Part shown: positions 23,879 through 36,393 of the stretch, in pieces
Position numbering within the stretch: the stretch's first letter is position 1
Layout: each line of letters opens with the position of its first letter
From: Rhizomys pruinosus
Lineage: Eukaryota; Chordata; Mammalia; Rodentia; Spalacidae
Direction of reading: 5' to 3'
DNA: 64,000 nt
NCBI GenBank assembly: GCA_009823505.1
Contig: VZQC01013712.1
Coordinates: 1,664,651-1,728,650, forward strand
Notes under the pieces: model-generated
What the model saw: only the letters and a program-made list of their open reading frames with translations
Told to the model about the DNA's origin: nothing
Database searches by the model: none
Program-made: the position numbers and the translations under genes

Positions 23879-24097
23879 NNNNNNNNNNNNNNNNNNNNNN
23901 NNNNNNNNNNNNNNNNNNNNNNNNNNNNNNNNNNNNNNNNNNNNNNNNNNNNNNNNNNNNNNNNNNNNNNNNNNNNNNNNNNNNNNNNNNNNNNNNNNNN
24001 NNNNNNNNNNNNNNNNNNNNNNNNNNNNNNNNNNNNNNNNNNNNNNNNNNNNNNNNNNNNNNNNNNNNNNNNNNNNNNNNNNNNNNNNNNNNNNNNN
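23879..24097. other. Assembly gap (219 N)
   Basis: Run of 219 N. The homologous interval in the third arm (57358-57567, 210 bp) holds a short unique stretch and a second B1, so the gap most likely hides a B1 SINE that failed to assemble. Open frames crossing it are artefacts. Confidence 0.95.
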
Positions 24098-24119
24098 CCA
24101 AAAAAAAAAAAAAAAAAAA
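24098..24119 (+). mobile_element. Poly-A tail of a second B1 hidden in the gap
   Basis: CC plus an A-run next to the gap. The following TCCTACTGAAG matches the duplication flanking the second B1 in the third arm (57406-57416). Confidence 0.7.
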
Positions 24120-25073
24120 TCCTACTGAAGAAAATTGCTTAAGGCAAGGAAAGCAAATGGACAACTTCCAAACTCAGTACAGCCCACCGGAGTGGTTAAT
24201 ATGGTGCATTGCAATTCATGAATTTCTACATAAAAATACAGACTTCCAGTATTTCTTGAAAAAGAAATCAGAGGAACCAAAAAATACCAGATACGTACTC
24301 TCACCTGACAGCAAACAGGAAGAGCTGAGTAAACCCTGCTACTATGTCCCAATTTTCTTAATCTCTATTGCTTTGGACACCGGGCTCAGTTCCCTGATAT
24401 GTAGTACTTACCTGGATGCTGTAAGCATTCACACCTGATAATGGAGTAGGTAGTTAATTCCTTCTTTGTTTGGATTTAGCTGTACAAATATTTTACCTTT
24501 TAAAATAAAGAAATATTTTATTAAGACCATGCAATGGATTGCCTGACAGATGTCTTAAGGACATTTCAGGAACTTTCCACTTAAATTATAGTGTGAACAC
24601 CTTTAAGGATCCTCTAGGTATCATACATTTTCTTCTTTCAGCCCAGCACCTAAAATTAAAGATCTTCATCCAGAGTCGAAATGGAACATAGAAAGAAAAC
24701 AATAATCTTGAGATGAGAGTTTTAATCCTATCTTCTCTTTATCAGTTTCTGCTACTTAACGTTAGTACTAATGATATTATCATTGCACTAAACTCCCCAA
24801 TGTTCCTGCAAGTGACAGAATGGGTTACAGAAATGACCATGCTTTGAGATTGCAAAGAACTATGCAAACACAAAGCTGACTCTTTTAGTCAACGGAGGTC
24901 TCACCAATGAAATAGCCACCCAACCAATGTAAGATAGAAAATATTGAATATTGTCTTTGTGTTTGCCACTTGGAAGCATTTAAAAAATCCAATAACAAGG
25001 TTACACACTCATTGTTAAAAAAATGATAAGTAATGGAAAACAACAAACAATTATAAGTGAGCATAAACTAAAG
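24120..25073. other. No recognisable feature
   Basis: AT-rich sequence without a supported gene or repeat. Confidence 0.45.
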
Positions 25074-25535
25074 GTCCAACCTAGAGTACTTTATCCAGAA
25101 AAAAAATGTCTATTATAATTGAAGGACAAAGGAAAATGTTCCATGATATAAATAAATTATATTAGAATTTCTCTCCAATAAGCTATCCCTGCAGAGAATA
25201 CTTCAAAAAATACAAAGAATGGAAGGCTGAGATGACTATAACCAATCAACACCAGAAAACAAATGATATACTACTACAGAAATAAAAACCTAGGGTATGA
25301 ATGTACTAGAAATCAAAATGATTGGAAGCAATTTAATTCTCTCAACATCACTTTTAAATATCAATGGAATGAATTCTCCACTTAAGAAACATAGACTAGC
25401 AGAATGGATTAAGAAACAAAACCCAATTTTTCTTTTATTTTTGTCTCCAAGAAACTTACCTTACCTTTAAAAACAGATATTATCCCAAGGTGAAAGGAGG
25501 AGTTGTTATCTTAATACTAGATAAAATACAATTCT
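25074..25535 (+). pseudogene. Old L1 fragment: ORF1 end to ORF2 start
   Basis: Aligns with 6770-7270 of L1-A: the ORF1 C-terminal end (I-I-E-G-Q-R-K-M-F-H-D-I-N), the inter-ORF region, and the ORF2 endonuclease N-terminus (S-L-L-N-I-N-G-M-N-S-P, R-L-A-E-W-I-K-K). It is strongly diverged, has no poly-A end, and is older than the other L1s here. Confidence 0.75.
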
Positions 25536-27242
25536 AGGTCTTTGGTTTTGTTTTGTGTGGGGGATATTAGATCACTAGGTGGAACATCTTTAGGGTGGAT
25601 AGACAGGCATTTTGTCAAGCCTATGTGGTGCATTTCTGAATATCTGGAAAGATTTGGTTGGCTAGAGTTTACCAAGGGACTTGTAGAGTCACTTTAAGGT
25701 TTTTATTTTGTGGTGTGCTTTGGGGGACTGCCTTGTTTCTCTGGATTGGTATAAATACTACAAGGTTTAGTAGAAAATAAGATACTTGTACTGAATTGAA
25801 GTTGTTAAATGCTTCTAAAGTAGAATGGTATAAACACTAAAGCCAGTTCACTAATGGTCTAAATGGAATTATAACCATACACAGTTGTGGTTGGTTTTTG
25901 GTCCATTCCTGGCTTGTACTGGACTTCCAGTTGTTGATTTGGATTAAAGAAGCATAGACAAGTAATGGGCTACCTTTGACTACTGAAAGATATTTTTTTG
26001 TCTCTGTCTGTTATGCAAGTGTTACTTCTGATTTCTGTTCTGCCCATTTCAAGATAACTTGACTCAAGAAATCTAGGCCTACTTCTCTGCACTAGCAGCA
26101 TGCAGCCCAGAAGGAGACAGATTAGATGGACTTGGTAAATTTTTTCAGCTTAATTCCAGTCAACAGGTATGTTCCCTGTTATTGGAAAGCAACAAACCAG
26201 GATATGGGCTTTCCGAAAGTAAAGAGACTACTTCTGTTTGTAGTAAATCATTTATATTTAAGACATGCTAAAATTCATTATATTTCTTTTATCAGCTTTC
26301 CTTGCTTATCCTATGGTGTTAAATATCTTCCAGTCAATGTTTATGCAAGGCTTCTTAGGTTTTTCTTCCAGCTTCATCTTAATATGATACAGTAATTAAG
26401 TGTTTCAGATGTGTGTAACTTAACTTTTTTGGATGCTTAACACCCATAACTAACGCCCATACCAATTCGGCCAAGAGATTTAAGGGACACTTTTGTTCCT
26501 TGCCCTCTGAGGTACCAGGGGATTTTGTACAGGGGCATCTCTAAAATGATATGCAATTGTGAGTCGCCAGGCTTCCTCTGCAGGGAGGTGTTGGCAATCC
26601 ACTACTTGAACCCTAGCCAGTGGCCAGTCTAGAGGCCACTGAGGAAGCCCAATGAGTATCTTTCTACTGTTGAGTATAGGATTATTACTAGGACAGAAAA
26701 AGTGCTATATTGGCTACCCATTTCATTACTCACATTTCAGAAGTTCTTTCTAAGCAAACAGTATATTCAAATGTTTTCAAGGGTGTGAAAAGTATAATGT
26801 AGTTGTACAAGTTGAGGGAAGGTCTTAAAATAGATTCCCATCTCATTTCTAAAAATTTAGAAAACATATTAAAATGTCACAGACTCAAACTTTTCTCTTT
26901 CTATCCTCTCTCTTTCCCCTTTTCTGGTAGAAATCTCATGGAAAATTTTAAGAGTCTCTTAGAAATGTAGCTTCACTGAGTACCATTTTGGAAATTCTGA
27001 TTTTAGTGAACAATTGTAGTGCTTTCACAGGTTCTAAGGAAAAACATATTTCTGCCTCTGCCTATCTGGCTTTAGAAATACATGAAAGCCCTGGATCCTT
27101 TATTGCACATAGATGACATTGATTTCTGCTCATTCATCTTTGCCAACTGAGTAAACATTATTTAACCAGACCCTTCTCTACTTCTTTACTACTAATAGCT
27201 TAAAGCCATTGTCCTAAAGCTAAGAAACTCATTAGAATCAGA
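25536..27242. other. No recognisable feature
   Basis: No supported gene or repeat. An 89-codon frame (26126-26395) resembles nothing I know and is not kept in the other arms. Confidence 0.4.
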
Positions 27243-27381
27243 TTTTCTAAGCCTAGGGAACAATCTGCAGAAGAGGGGACTTGGTAGAATGTAAGGGCTG
27301 TGATTGGGGTGAATGGTGAAACTACAGCAATATAGATTGGACACTTATTTTATCAACTTGATTGAACATACAAGCCCCCCA
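27243..27381 (+). mobile_element. Fragment of the long-3'-UTR element (copy 5)
   Basis: About 139 bp matching copy 3 at about 18660-18795 (CTAAGCCTAGGGAACAATCT to ACATACAAGCCCCCC), with neither the 5' part nor the poly-A end. It is a decayed or deleted remnant. Confidence 0.8.
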
Positions 27382-27896
27382 GCTGCATATACAGCTTTAT
27401 GCATATACAGCTTTCAAGGATAGAAAAAGAAAATCCTCAAATACATGTATGTTATGATTTATATAATAAATATGTGGCAGCATGTTGCATTTAAATAAAA
27501 TTCTATTGTAATGCAGTAAGAAAGCTAGTCAATGAAATATTGTTGGAAATCATTTTATGAGAAATAACTTCATTAAGGAAATATGTATCTTCTAACTTAT
27601 CAGATTCAATATCTGGATGTTTTCATATTTGGTGTACGTAAAGCATCTAGCATCTTAGCTTTTGTTCTACTGAAGATATATTTCACTGATTTATAAATTT
27701 CAAAAAAGCAGTAAGGAAATACCCTTTTGAAACATTGATAATCTTATAAATATGCACATTTTCAGTGCATCATCTTATCTTTATCTGAATAATTTTATAA
27801 TTTACAAATCATATAGCTTCCATGTTGAAAACCTTATTCTATTAGTATATATTGCTACATTCAGGACATATAGGGGTAGGCTATTTTTTAAAATAG
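27382..27896. other. No recognisable feature
   Basis: AT-rich sequence. A short direct repeat GCATATACAGCTTT occurs twice near 27387-27415. Confidence 0.45.
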
Positions 27897-27906
27897 TAAC
27901 AGCCTT
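27897..27906. repeat. Target-site duplication of B2-like SINE, left
   Basis: TAACAGCCTT, repeated at 28262-28271. Confidence 0.85.
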
Positions 27907-28261
27907 GGGGCTGGAGAGATGGCCTAGCGGTTAAGAGTGCTGATTGTTCTTGCAGAGGACCCGGGTTCGATCCCCAGCTCCCACATGGCAGCTGAGAACT
28001 GTCTTTAACTCCAGTTCCAGGGGAATTCGACACCTTCTTCTGACCTCCACAGCATTGCATGACATAGGTGCACAAACCTACATGCAGACAGTACATTCAT
28101 ACACATAAAAAATAAATACAAAATTAAAAATAATAAAGTTAACCCTCTTCTGACCTCCGCGGCATTGCACAACACGGGTGCACAAACCTGCATGCAGACA
28201 GTACATTGATACACATACCGAAATAAATAAAAATAATAAAAAAAAATTAAAAAAAAAATTA
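27907..28261 (+). mobile_element. B2/B3-like SINE with duplicated 3' end
   Basis: The head GGGGCTGGAGAGATGGCCTA carries an A box (TGGCCTAGCGG, 27920-27930) and a consensus B box (GGTTCGATCC, 27964-27973). A B3-type body follows (CTCCAGTTCCAGGGGAATTC). The 3' module CTTCTGACCTCC...ACACATA occurs twice (about 28036-28113 and 28147-28228). One target-site duplication encloses everything, so the tail duplication was inserted as part of the element or arose within it. Confidence 0.9.
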
Positions 28262-28271
28262 TAACAGCCTT

Positions 28272-30304
28272 ATATGTTAAATTAAGAGAAACATGGTTTA
28301 ACCACTCTCATAACACTAAGCTAACAGAGCATATAATACTGAAATAAAAGGAGTCAGCTTTCATGGAGAAACTTGTCCTTCCATATCTAGAAGCCATTTT
28401 TTCCTAGATCAACCATAACATTGAAACTCTGTGAATAAAAAGTTTTTTTAGCATATGGATAATAAGGTCACTGATTGGAAAATAATGATAAATAAATTTT
28501 GAATTATTTTTTCTAGCTCACAGTTCATTATTTGGTGTATAATCTATACTGAGTAAATTTGTACCAGGTGATAAGTGAATAAGTTACTGCTTTTAGTGAT
28601 TGAGGTTGCTTTGTCCACATGTCCCCCTGACATTCTTTCCTTGGATACCAGTGACCTAAGTTTTCATCATGACTCTTAGGAGTTAAAAGGAAATAATTTG
28701 GGATCTGCGAAAATGTGTTTGTAGTATGTGTTTGAACTACAGCCTGTTCACAATGAAACCATATCTATGACTTTGAGTGTTCTTAATACCGTTCTCTCTT
28801 CCAGTGGTTTTCAAAGCATTCTTGTTCCTTGAAAGGCATATAAGAGAACTACCAGAACAGAAAGGTACATTCTTTGTGTGACTAATGTACAGAATCAGAA
28901 TCTGATAGAGGGGTCTGGAAGTTTAATTTTTAAAATTCTCAAGCCCGCTCTACCTGAGTCCTAGCACCTGAGTCCTAGCATATGATTCTGATACACATTA
29001 AATTTTGAGAACCTCTGAATATTATTAAATAAATATTCAGCCCATAGCTTATTTTAAATGTTTAGAACAAGTTAACTAAAATCATATAAACACACAAAAT
29101 AAGTACCTCTAGTACTATTTTTCCAGAATCTGGAATGAAACCAAAAAATAAAAATCGCTAATATCATAATCTGTTAGATGAGAAACAAGCCAAATATTAT
29201 AATGTTATAAACTTTAACAAATGATTGCCAAACACAAGAGCTTTGAATGAGCCTGATAAGAATCTGTGATTATGGTCAAAGTCACCATGCTTTGTGCACA
29301 GTCAAGTCACTTATTAATATGTCTATGATTGAATCTTCTCCCATGAACATGTCCTGGACGTCTAGCACATGTTGAGGAAATCAGAAACTAATCAAAAGCA
29401 GTTGTTTGCTTCTGGAATTATTCCAAATTGGTAGTTATTTTGAAAATACTTGGGGGAAAAAACATGCAACTCTAATCCAAAGAACTATTTTAACATTCAC
29501 GTAATATGCTCTCCAAATTGAAACTAAGAAATAAAACTGTCAATTGTCAAGATAAAGTGTGTACTAGTATATTGAAACTTGGGGATCAAAAATTGAACAT
29601 ACTATTTATATCTCTGAATACAGAGAATACCAACTGATCTAATTTTAATACTATTCCCCAAATATAAGGCAGACATTAAAAATAGTAATAGTGAAAAAAG
29701 TTTTTCTAAAATTAGCAAGTGTGTGCTATAATTACCCAATAGCATGATGTCAACATTACATGATTATACAGGTAATGCTTAAGTACATTACTCATAAGTC
29801 ACCTAATGCAATCTCTGAATGCTAAGGTCTCAGCTTTACAAAATCCAAACCTTACTGAGTGTCAAAATGATATCACAAGACAAGAGAGGTCAGCATGTGG
29901 CATTATGTGATGAATCATAGTAAAATTCTGTCTAAAATTACTGTCAGATTGCCTGTATGTTATTTATAAAACAGAAATAAAATTTTGCATTTATTCTTGA
30001 CTCCCATCTCTAAGATACTTCATTACATATCTGTAAATATTCCAGAATAAAAATATGAACTATGAATCACTTCTAATCCCAAGCATTTTATGTGAGGAAC
30101 ATACAACTGGTTAGTAAATAAATTAATCAAGATTTGCTCATGAACAAAGAAAGACAAGTGACTTTTGGGGGGTATAATTTCAGTTTTGTGTTAATAGTTT
30201 TAGAGTCTATTGTATGTTTGCTTCCCAAAATTATTAGGAAAGAATGCCCTCCGTTTTTCTCTTCTATTCTAATGAATTTCTACTTATGTGTGCATATTCT
30301 TCTT
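28272..30304. other. No recognisable feature
   Basis: AT-rich sequence without a supported gene. At about 29450-29460 it shows the empty-site equivalent of an element present in the other two arms. Confidence 0.45.
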
Positions 30305-30573
30305 TTGGATTTGCTTTATCTATATGTCAGTAGGCTCCTACTGCTTAATAGATAACCTATTAAGAATTTTCTTTTTTTTTATTAATTTTATTTATTTCTG
30401 TATGTGTATGAATGTACTGTCTGCATGCAGGTTTGTGCACCCATGTCGTGCAATGCCGCGGAGGTCAGAAGAGGGTGTCAGATTCCCCTGGAACTGGAGT
30501 TCTCCTGGAATTGGAGTTTCAGACGGTTCTTGGCCGCCATGTGGGTGCAGGGGATCGAACCCGGGTCCTCTGT
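30305..30573. other. Spacer of the first inverted repeat
   Basis: 269 bp between mirrored ends 30304 and 30574. It has about 66 bp of unassigned sequence, then an antisense B2-like SINE cut at its 5' part. It is not repeated elsewhere in the window apart from the SINE. Confidence 0.9.
30371..30573 (-). mobile_element. B2/B3-like SINE, 5'-truncated (antisense)
   Basis: The minus strand reads CAGAGGACCCGGGTTCGATC through a B3-type body to an A/T-rich tail. It lacks the first about 45 bases that the copy at 27907 has. The loss coincides with the edge of arm A'. TAAGAA occurs on both sides (30361-30366 and 30573-30578), giving either a short target duplication or junction homology. Confidence 0.85.
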
Positions 30574-31433
30574 AAGAAGAATATGCACACATAAGTAGAA
30601 ATTCATTAGAATAGAAGAGAAAAACGGAGGGCATTCTTTCCTAATAATTTTGGGAAGCAAACATACAATAGACTCTAAAACTATTAACACAAAACTGAAA
30701 TTATACCCCCCAAAAGTCACTTGTCTTTCTTTGTTCATGAGCAAATCTTGATTAATTTATTTACTAACCAGTTGTATGTTCCTCACATAAAATGCTTGGG
30801 ATTAGAAGTGATTCATAGTTCATATTTTTATTCTGGAATATTTACAGATATGTAATGAAGTATCTTAGAGATGGGAGTCAAGAAAATGCAGAAATTTTTA
30901 TTTTCTGTTTTATAAAAGCTTAACAGGCAATCTGACAGTAATTTTAGACAGAATTTTACTATGATTCATCACATAATGCCACATGCTGACATCTCTTGCT
31001 TGTGATAATCATTTTGACACTCAGTTAAGGTTCTGGATTTTGTAAAGCTGAGACCTTAGCATTCAGAGATTGCATTAGGTGACTTATGAGTAATGTACTT
31101 AAGCATTACCTGTATAATCATGTAATGTTGACATCATGCTATTGGGTAATTATAGCACACACTTGCTAATTTTAGAAAAACTTTTTTCACTATTACTATT
31201 TTTAATGTCTGCCTTATATTTGGGGAATAGTATTAAAATTAGATCAGTTGGTATTCTCTGTATTCAGAGATATAAATAGTATGTTCAATTTTTGATCCCC
31301 AAGTTTCAATATACTAGTACACACTTTATCTTGACAATTGACAGTTTTATTTCTTAGTTTCAATTTGGAGAGCATATTACGTGAATGTTAAAATAGTTCT
31401 TTGGATTAGAGTTGCATGTTTTTTCCCCAAGGA

Positions 31434-31918
31434 TTTTATTTTTTCTTTTTTTTTATAATTTATTTTTATTGAGGCTTTGTGTATTTTTACCTCATTTTCC
31501 AATTCAGTTCTAGGCATCTATCCCCTTCCCCTTCCCCCCCACCCTACCTCTACCCATCGCAGATCGTGCTTCTGCCGTAAGTTTTCTGCATCTTTCCTGC
31601 TTTTTTTGTTGTTTGTTTTCCTTTTTTTAACAATTAGGGTGATTAATTTGTGAGTACAAGCATCCTTCATGTAAAACCCCATTGCAAGGCAGTTGTTGTT
31701 GTGCCAGGACCCCACACAGCTCAGGTTCCCACCATTCCAGCAGGGAGGGCTTGTATGTTCAATCAGTTGATCAATGAGTGTCCAGTCTATATGTTGTAGT
31801 TTCACCAATCACCCCAATCAAAAGCCCTTACAATTCTACTGTGCCCTCTCTTCCGCAGATTGTTCCCTAGCTTAGAAAAGGGGCACAGGTGGATGCGACG
31901 CAAAACCCACTCTACTTA
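31434..31918 (-). mobile_element. Long-3'-UTR element present only in A' and A'' (copy 6, A')
   Basis: About 485 bp: 3' end of the copy 3 type, 5'-truncated, with C-rich (31533-31544) and T-rich ends on the plus strand. Arm A has uninterrupted sequence at the matching point (about 29450-29460). Confidence 0.85.
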
Positions 31919-33132
31919 AATCCCCCAGTTATTTTCAAAAATAACTACCATTTGGAAAATTAATTCCACGAAGCAAACAACTTCTTGCTTTTGATTAGTT
32001 TCTGATTTCCTCAACATGTGCTAGACGTCCAGGACATGTTCATGGGAGAAGATTCAATCATAGACATATTAAAAGTGACTTGGGACTGGCACAAAGCATG
32101 GGACTTTGACCATAATCACCGATTTCTTATCCGGCTCATTCAAAAGATCTGTGTTTGGCAACTCATTGTTAAAGTTTATAATCCTTAACTATTTGGCTTG
32201 TTTCTCATCTAACAGATTATGATATTAGCGATTTTTATTTTTTGGTTTCATTCCAGATTCTGGAAAAATAGTAGTAACCATAGCGGTATTCTTTTGTGTG
32301 TTTATATGATTTTAGTTAACTTGTTCTAACATTAAAATAAGCTTATGGGCTGAATATTTATCTGAAGAATATTCAGAGGTTCTCCAAATATTTACTGTGT
32401 ATCAGACTCCTATGCTAGGACTCAGGTGCGGGACTAAGGTCAGAGCGGGCTTTGTGAATTTTAAAAATTTAAACTTCCCGACCCCTCTATCAGATTCTTG
32501 ATTCGTACATTAGTCACACAAAGAATGTACCTTTCTGTTCTGGTAGTTCTCTTATATGCCTTTCAAGGAACAAGAATGCTTTGAAAACCACTGGAAGAGA
32601 GAACGGTATTAAGAACACTCAAAGTCATAGATATGGTTTCATTGTGAACAGGCTGTAGTTCAAACACATACTACAAACACATTTTCGCAGATCCCAAATT
32701 ATTTCCTTTTAACTCCTAAGAGTCATGATGAAAACTTAGGTCACTGGTATCCAAGGAAAGAATGTCAGGGGGACATGTGGACAAAGCAACCTCAATCACT
32801 AAAAGCAGTAACTTATTCACTTATCACCTGGTACAAATTTACTCAGTATAGATTATACACCAAATAATGAACTGTGAGCTAGAAAAAATAATTCAAAATT
32901 TATTTATCATTCATTTTCCAATCAGTGACTTATTATCCATATGCTAAAAAAACTTTTTATTCACAGAGTTTCAATGTTATGGTTGATCTAGGAAAAAATG
33001 GCTTCTAGATATGGAAGGACAAGTTTCTCCATGAAAGCTGACTCCTTTTATTTCAGTATTATATGCTCTGTTAGCTTAGTGTTATGAGAGTGGTTAAACC
33101 ATGTTTCTCTTAATTTAACATATAAGGTTGTT

Positions 33133-33486
33133 ATAATTTTTTTTTTCATTTTTTTTATTATTTTTATTTATTTCGTATGTGTATCACTGTACTGTCTGCC
33201 TGCAGTTTGTGCACCCGTGTTGTGATGCCGCGGAGGTCAGACGAGGGTTAATTATTATTTTAATTTTGTTATTATTTTATGTGTATGAATGTACTGTCTG
33301 CATGTAGGTTTGTGCACTAGCATGCAATGCTGTGGAGGTCCGAAGAAGGTGTCGAATTCCCCTGGAACTGGAGTTTAAAGACGTTTCTCAGCCAACATGT
33401 GGGGATCGCTGGGGATAGATACCAAACCGGGTCCTCTGCAAGACCAACTCGCACTCTACACCCGCTTAGGCCATCTCTCCAGCCAA
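33133..33486 (-). mobile_element. B2/B3-like SINE (A' copy)
   Basis: Mirror of the SINE at 27907-28261, with many small indels, including in the B box region. Confidence 0.85.
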
Positions 33487-34022
33487 AGCTGTTGTTACTA
33501 TTTTAAAACATAGCTTACCCCTACTATGTCCTGAATGTAGCAATATATACTAATAGAATAAGGTTTTCAACATGGAAGCTATATGATTGTAATATTATAA
33601 AAATTATTTCAGGATTAAGATAAGATTGATGCCCCTGAAAAATGTGCATATTTTAAAGATTATCACTGTTTCAAAAGTGTATTCCTTACTGCCTTTTTGA
33701 AAATTTATAATCAGTGTAAATATATCTTCCGTAGAAACAAACGCTAAGCTCTAGATGTTTACGTACCACACCAAATATGAAAAACATCCAGATATGAATT
33801 GATACGTTAGAAGATACCTCTTTCCCTTAAATTGAAGTTTTTCTCATAAAATGATTTCAACAATATTGCATTGATCGAGCTTTCTTACTGCATTAAATAG
33901 AAATTTTTATTTAAATGCAACATGCTGCCACATATTTATTATATAAATCATAACATACATGTATTTGAGGATTTTCTTTTTCTTATCTTGAAAGCTGTCT
34001 ATGCATAAAGGGTTTATGCCGT

Positions 34023-34162
34023 CGGGGCTTGCTGTTCCATTCCAGTTGATCAAAAATAAGTGTCCAATCTATATTGCTGTAGTTCACCATTCACCCCCAA
34101 TCACAGCCCTTATACATTCTACCTCGCCCCCTCTTTGCAGTTTGTTCCCTAGGCTTAGAAAA
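34023..34162 (-). mobile_element. Long-3'-UTR element fragment (A' copy of copy 5)
   Basis: Mirror of 27243-27381, with small indels. Confidence 0.75.
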
Positions 34163-35917
34163 TCTGATTCTAATGAGTTTCTTAGCTTTAGGACAATGGC
34201 TTTAAGCTATTAGTAGTAAAGAAGTAGAGAAGGGTCTGGTTAAATAATGTTTACTCAGTTGGCAAAGATGAATGAGCAGAAATCAATGTCATCTATGTGC
34301 AATAAAGGATCCAGGGCTTTCATGTATTTCTAAAGCCAGATAGGCAGAGGCAGAAATATGTTTTTCCTTAGAACCTGTGAAAGCACTACAATTGTTCACT
34401 AAAATCAGAATTTCCAAAATGGTACTCAGTGAAGCTACATTTCTAAGAGACTCTTAAAATTTTCCATGAGATTTCTACCAGAAAAGGGGGGGGGAAAGAT
34501 GAGAGGATAGAAAGAGAAAGGTGGATGGCCTCGGACAGTTTATAGATGTGGGTCGAAATGTTAGAAAATGACGAGGGCACTATTTTAAGTACCTTCCCCC
34601 TCAAATTGTACCAACTACATTATACTTTCACACCCTTGACAACCATTTGAATATTTTACCGTTTGCTTAGAAAGAACTTCTGAAATGTGAGTAATGAAAT
34701 GGGTAGCCAATATAGCACTTTTTCTGTACTGTAATACTTCTTTATTACCTCAACGTAGAACGATACTCATTGGGTTCCCTCAGTGGCTCTGACGGCCACT
34801 GGCTAGGTTTCTGTTAGTGGATTTCCAAGACTTCCCTGCACAGTAAGCCTGGCGACTCACAATTGCATATCATTTTAGAGATGCCCCCTGTACAAAATCC
34901 CCTGGGACCAATTGATCTCAGAAGGCAAGGAACAAAGTTTTCCCTTAAATCCCTTGGCCGAATTGGTATGGGCCGTTCGTTATGGGTTGATTAGGCATCC
35001 AAAAAAGTAAGTTACCACATCTGCAACACTTAATTACGTATCATATTAAGCTTAAGCCTGCGAAGAAAACATAAGAAAGGCCTTGCATTAATAAACATCT
35101 GCCTGGAAGAGATTTAACACCATATGATAAGCAAGGAAAGCTGATAAAAGAAATATAATGAATTTTAGCATGTTTAAACATAAATGAATTTACTTACCAA
35201 ACAGAAGTAGAAGTAGTCTCTTTACTTTCGGAAAGCCCATATCCTGGTTTGTTGCTTTCCAATAACAGGGAACATAACCTGTTGACTGGACATTAGCTCG
35301 AAAAATTTACCCAAGTTCCATTAATTCTGTCTCCTTCTGGCGCATTGCTGCTATGCGAGGAAGTAGGCCTCTCGATTTTCTGAGTCACGTTATTTAAATG
35401 GGCAGAACCAGAAATCAGAAGTAACAATTTGCATAAACAGCCAGAGACCAAAAAATGTCTTTTAGTAGTCAAAGGTAGCCCATTACTTGTCTATGCTTCT
35501 TTAATCCAAATCAACAACTGGAAGTCCAGTACCAACCAGGAATGGACGGAAAACCAACCACAACTGTGTGTGGTTATAATCCCATTTAGACTATTAGTGA
35601 ACTGGCTTTAGTGTTTATACCATTTCACTCTGGAAACATTTAACTACTTAATTCCAGTACACGTATCTTATTTTCTACTAAACCTTGTAGTATTTATACC
35701 AATCCAGAGAAACAAGGCAGTCCCCCAAAGCACACCACAAAAATAAAAACCTTTAAAAGTGACTCTACAAGTCCCTTGGTAAACTCTAGCCAACCAAATC
35801 TTTCCAAATATCCAGAAACACACCACATAAGCCTGGAAAAAAGCCTGTCTATCCACCCAAGATGTTACACCCTCGTGATTCTAATTATCCCCCCCCCAAA
35901 ACAAAACCAAAGACCTA

Positions 35918-36393
35918 GAATTGTATTTTATCTAGTATTAAGATAACAACTCCTCCTTTCACCTTGGGATAAATATCTATCTTTAAACTGGTTACATGTA
36001 AGTTTCTTGGAGACAAAAATAAAAGAACACATTGGATTTTGTTTTCTTAATCCATTCTGCTAGTCTTTGTCTTTTGACTGGGAAATTCATTCCATTGATA
36101 TTTAAAAGTGATGTTGAGAGAATTAAATTGCTTCCAAACATTTTGATTTCTAGTACATTCATACCTAGGTTTTTATTTCTGTAGTATATCTCATTTGTTT
36201 TTTGGGGTTGATTGGTTATAGTCATCTCAGCCTTCCATTCTTTGTATTTTTTGAAGTATTCTCTGCAGGAAAGGCTTATTGGAGAAGAAATCCTAATATA
36301 ACTTATTTATATCATGAAACATTTTCCTTTGTCCTTCACTTATAATCGACATTATTTTTTTTTTCTGGCTAATAAAGTACTCTAGGTTGGACC
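35918..36393 (-). pseudogene. Old L1 fragment (A' copy)
   Basis: Mirror of 25074-25535. A 77-codon minus-strand frame (35992-36225) carries the endonuclease N-terminal block L-L-N-I-N-G-M-N and R-L-A-E-W-I-K-K. Confidence 0.75.

Larger units (their letters stand above)
14223..30304. repeat. Inverted-repeat arm A
   Basis: About 16.1 kb whose reverse complement follows as 30574-47481 and whose direct copy is 47483 to the window end. Landmarks align in order: L1-B C-terminus, L1-A end, B1-ID, copy 3, B4, copy 4, B1, old L1, copy 5, B2. The left end lies inside L1-B ORF2. Confidence 0.95.

Noticed and set aside
23796..24438. Open frames of 122 and 211 codons across the N run
   Set aside because: Most of their length is the 219-N gap, and the ends are B1 and poly-A sequence.
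30134..30744. Hairpin around 30439 as a structured RNA or origin
   Set aside because: It is only the inner end of the 16-kb inverted repeat, and nothing beyond that symmetry suggests RNA structure or replication function.
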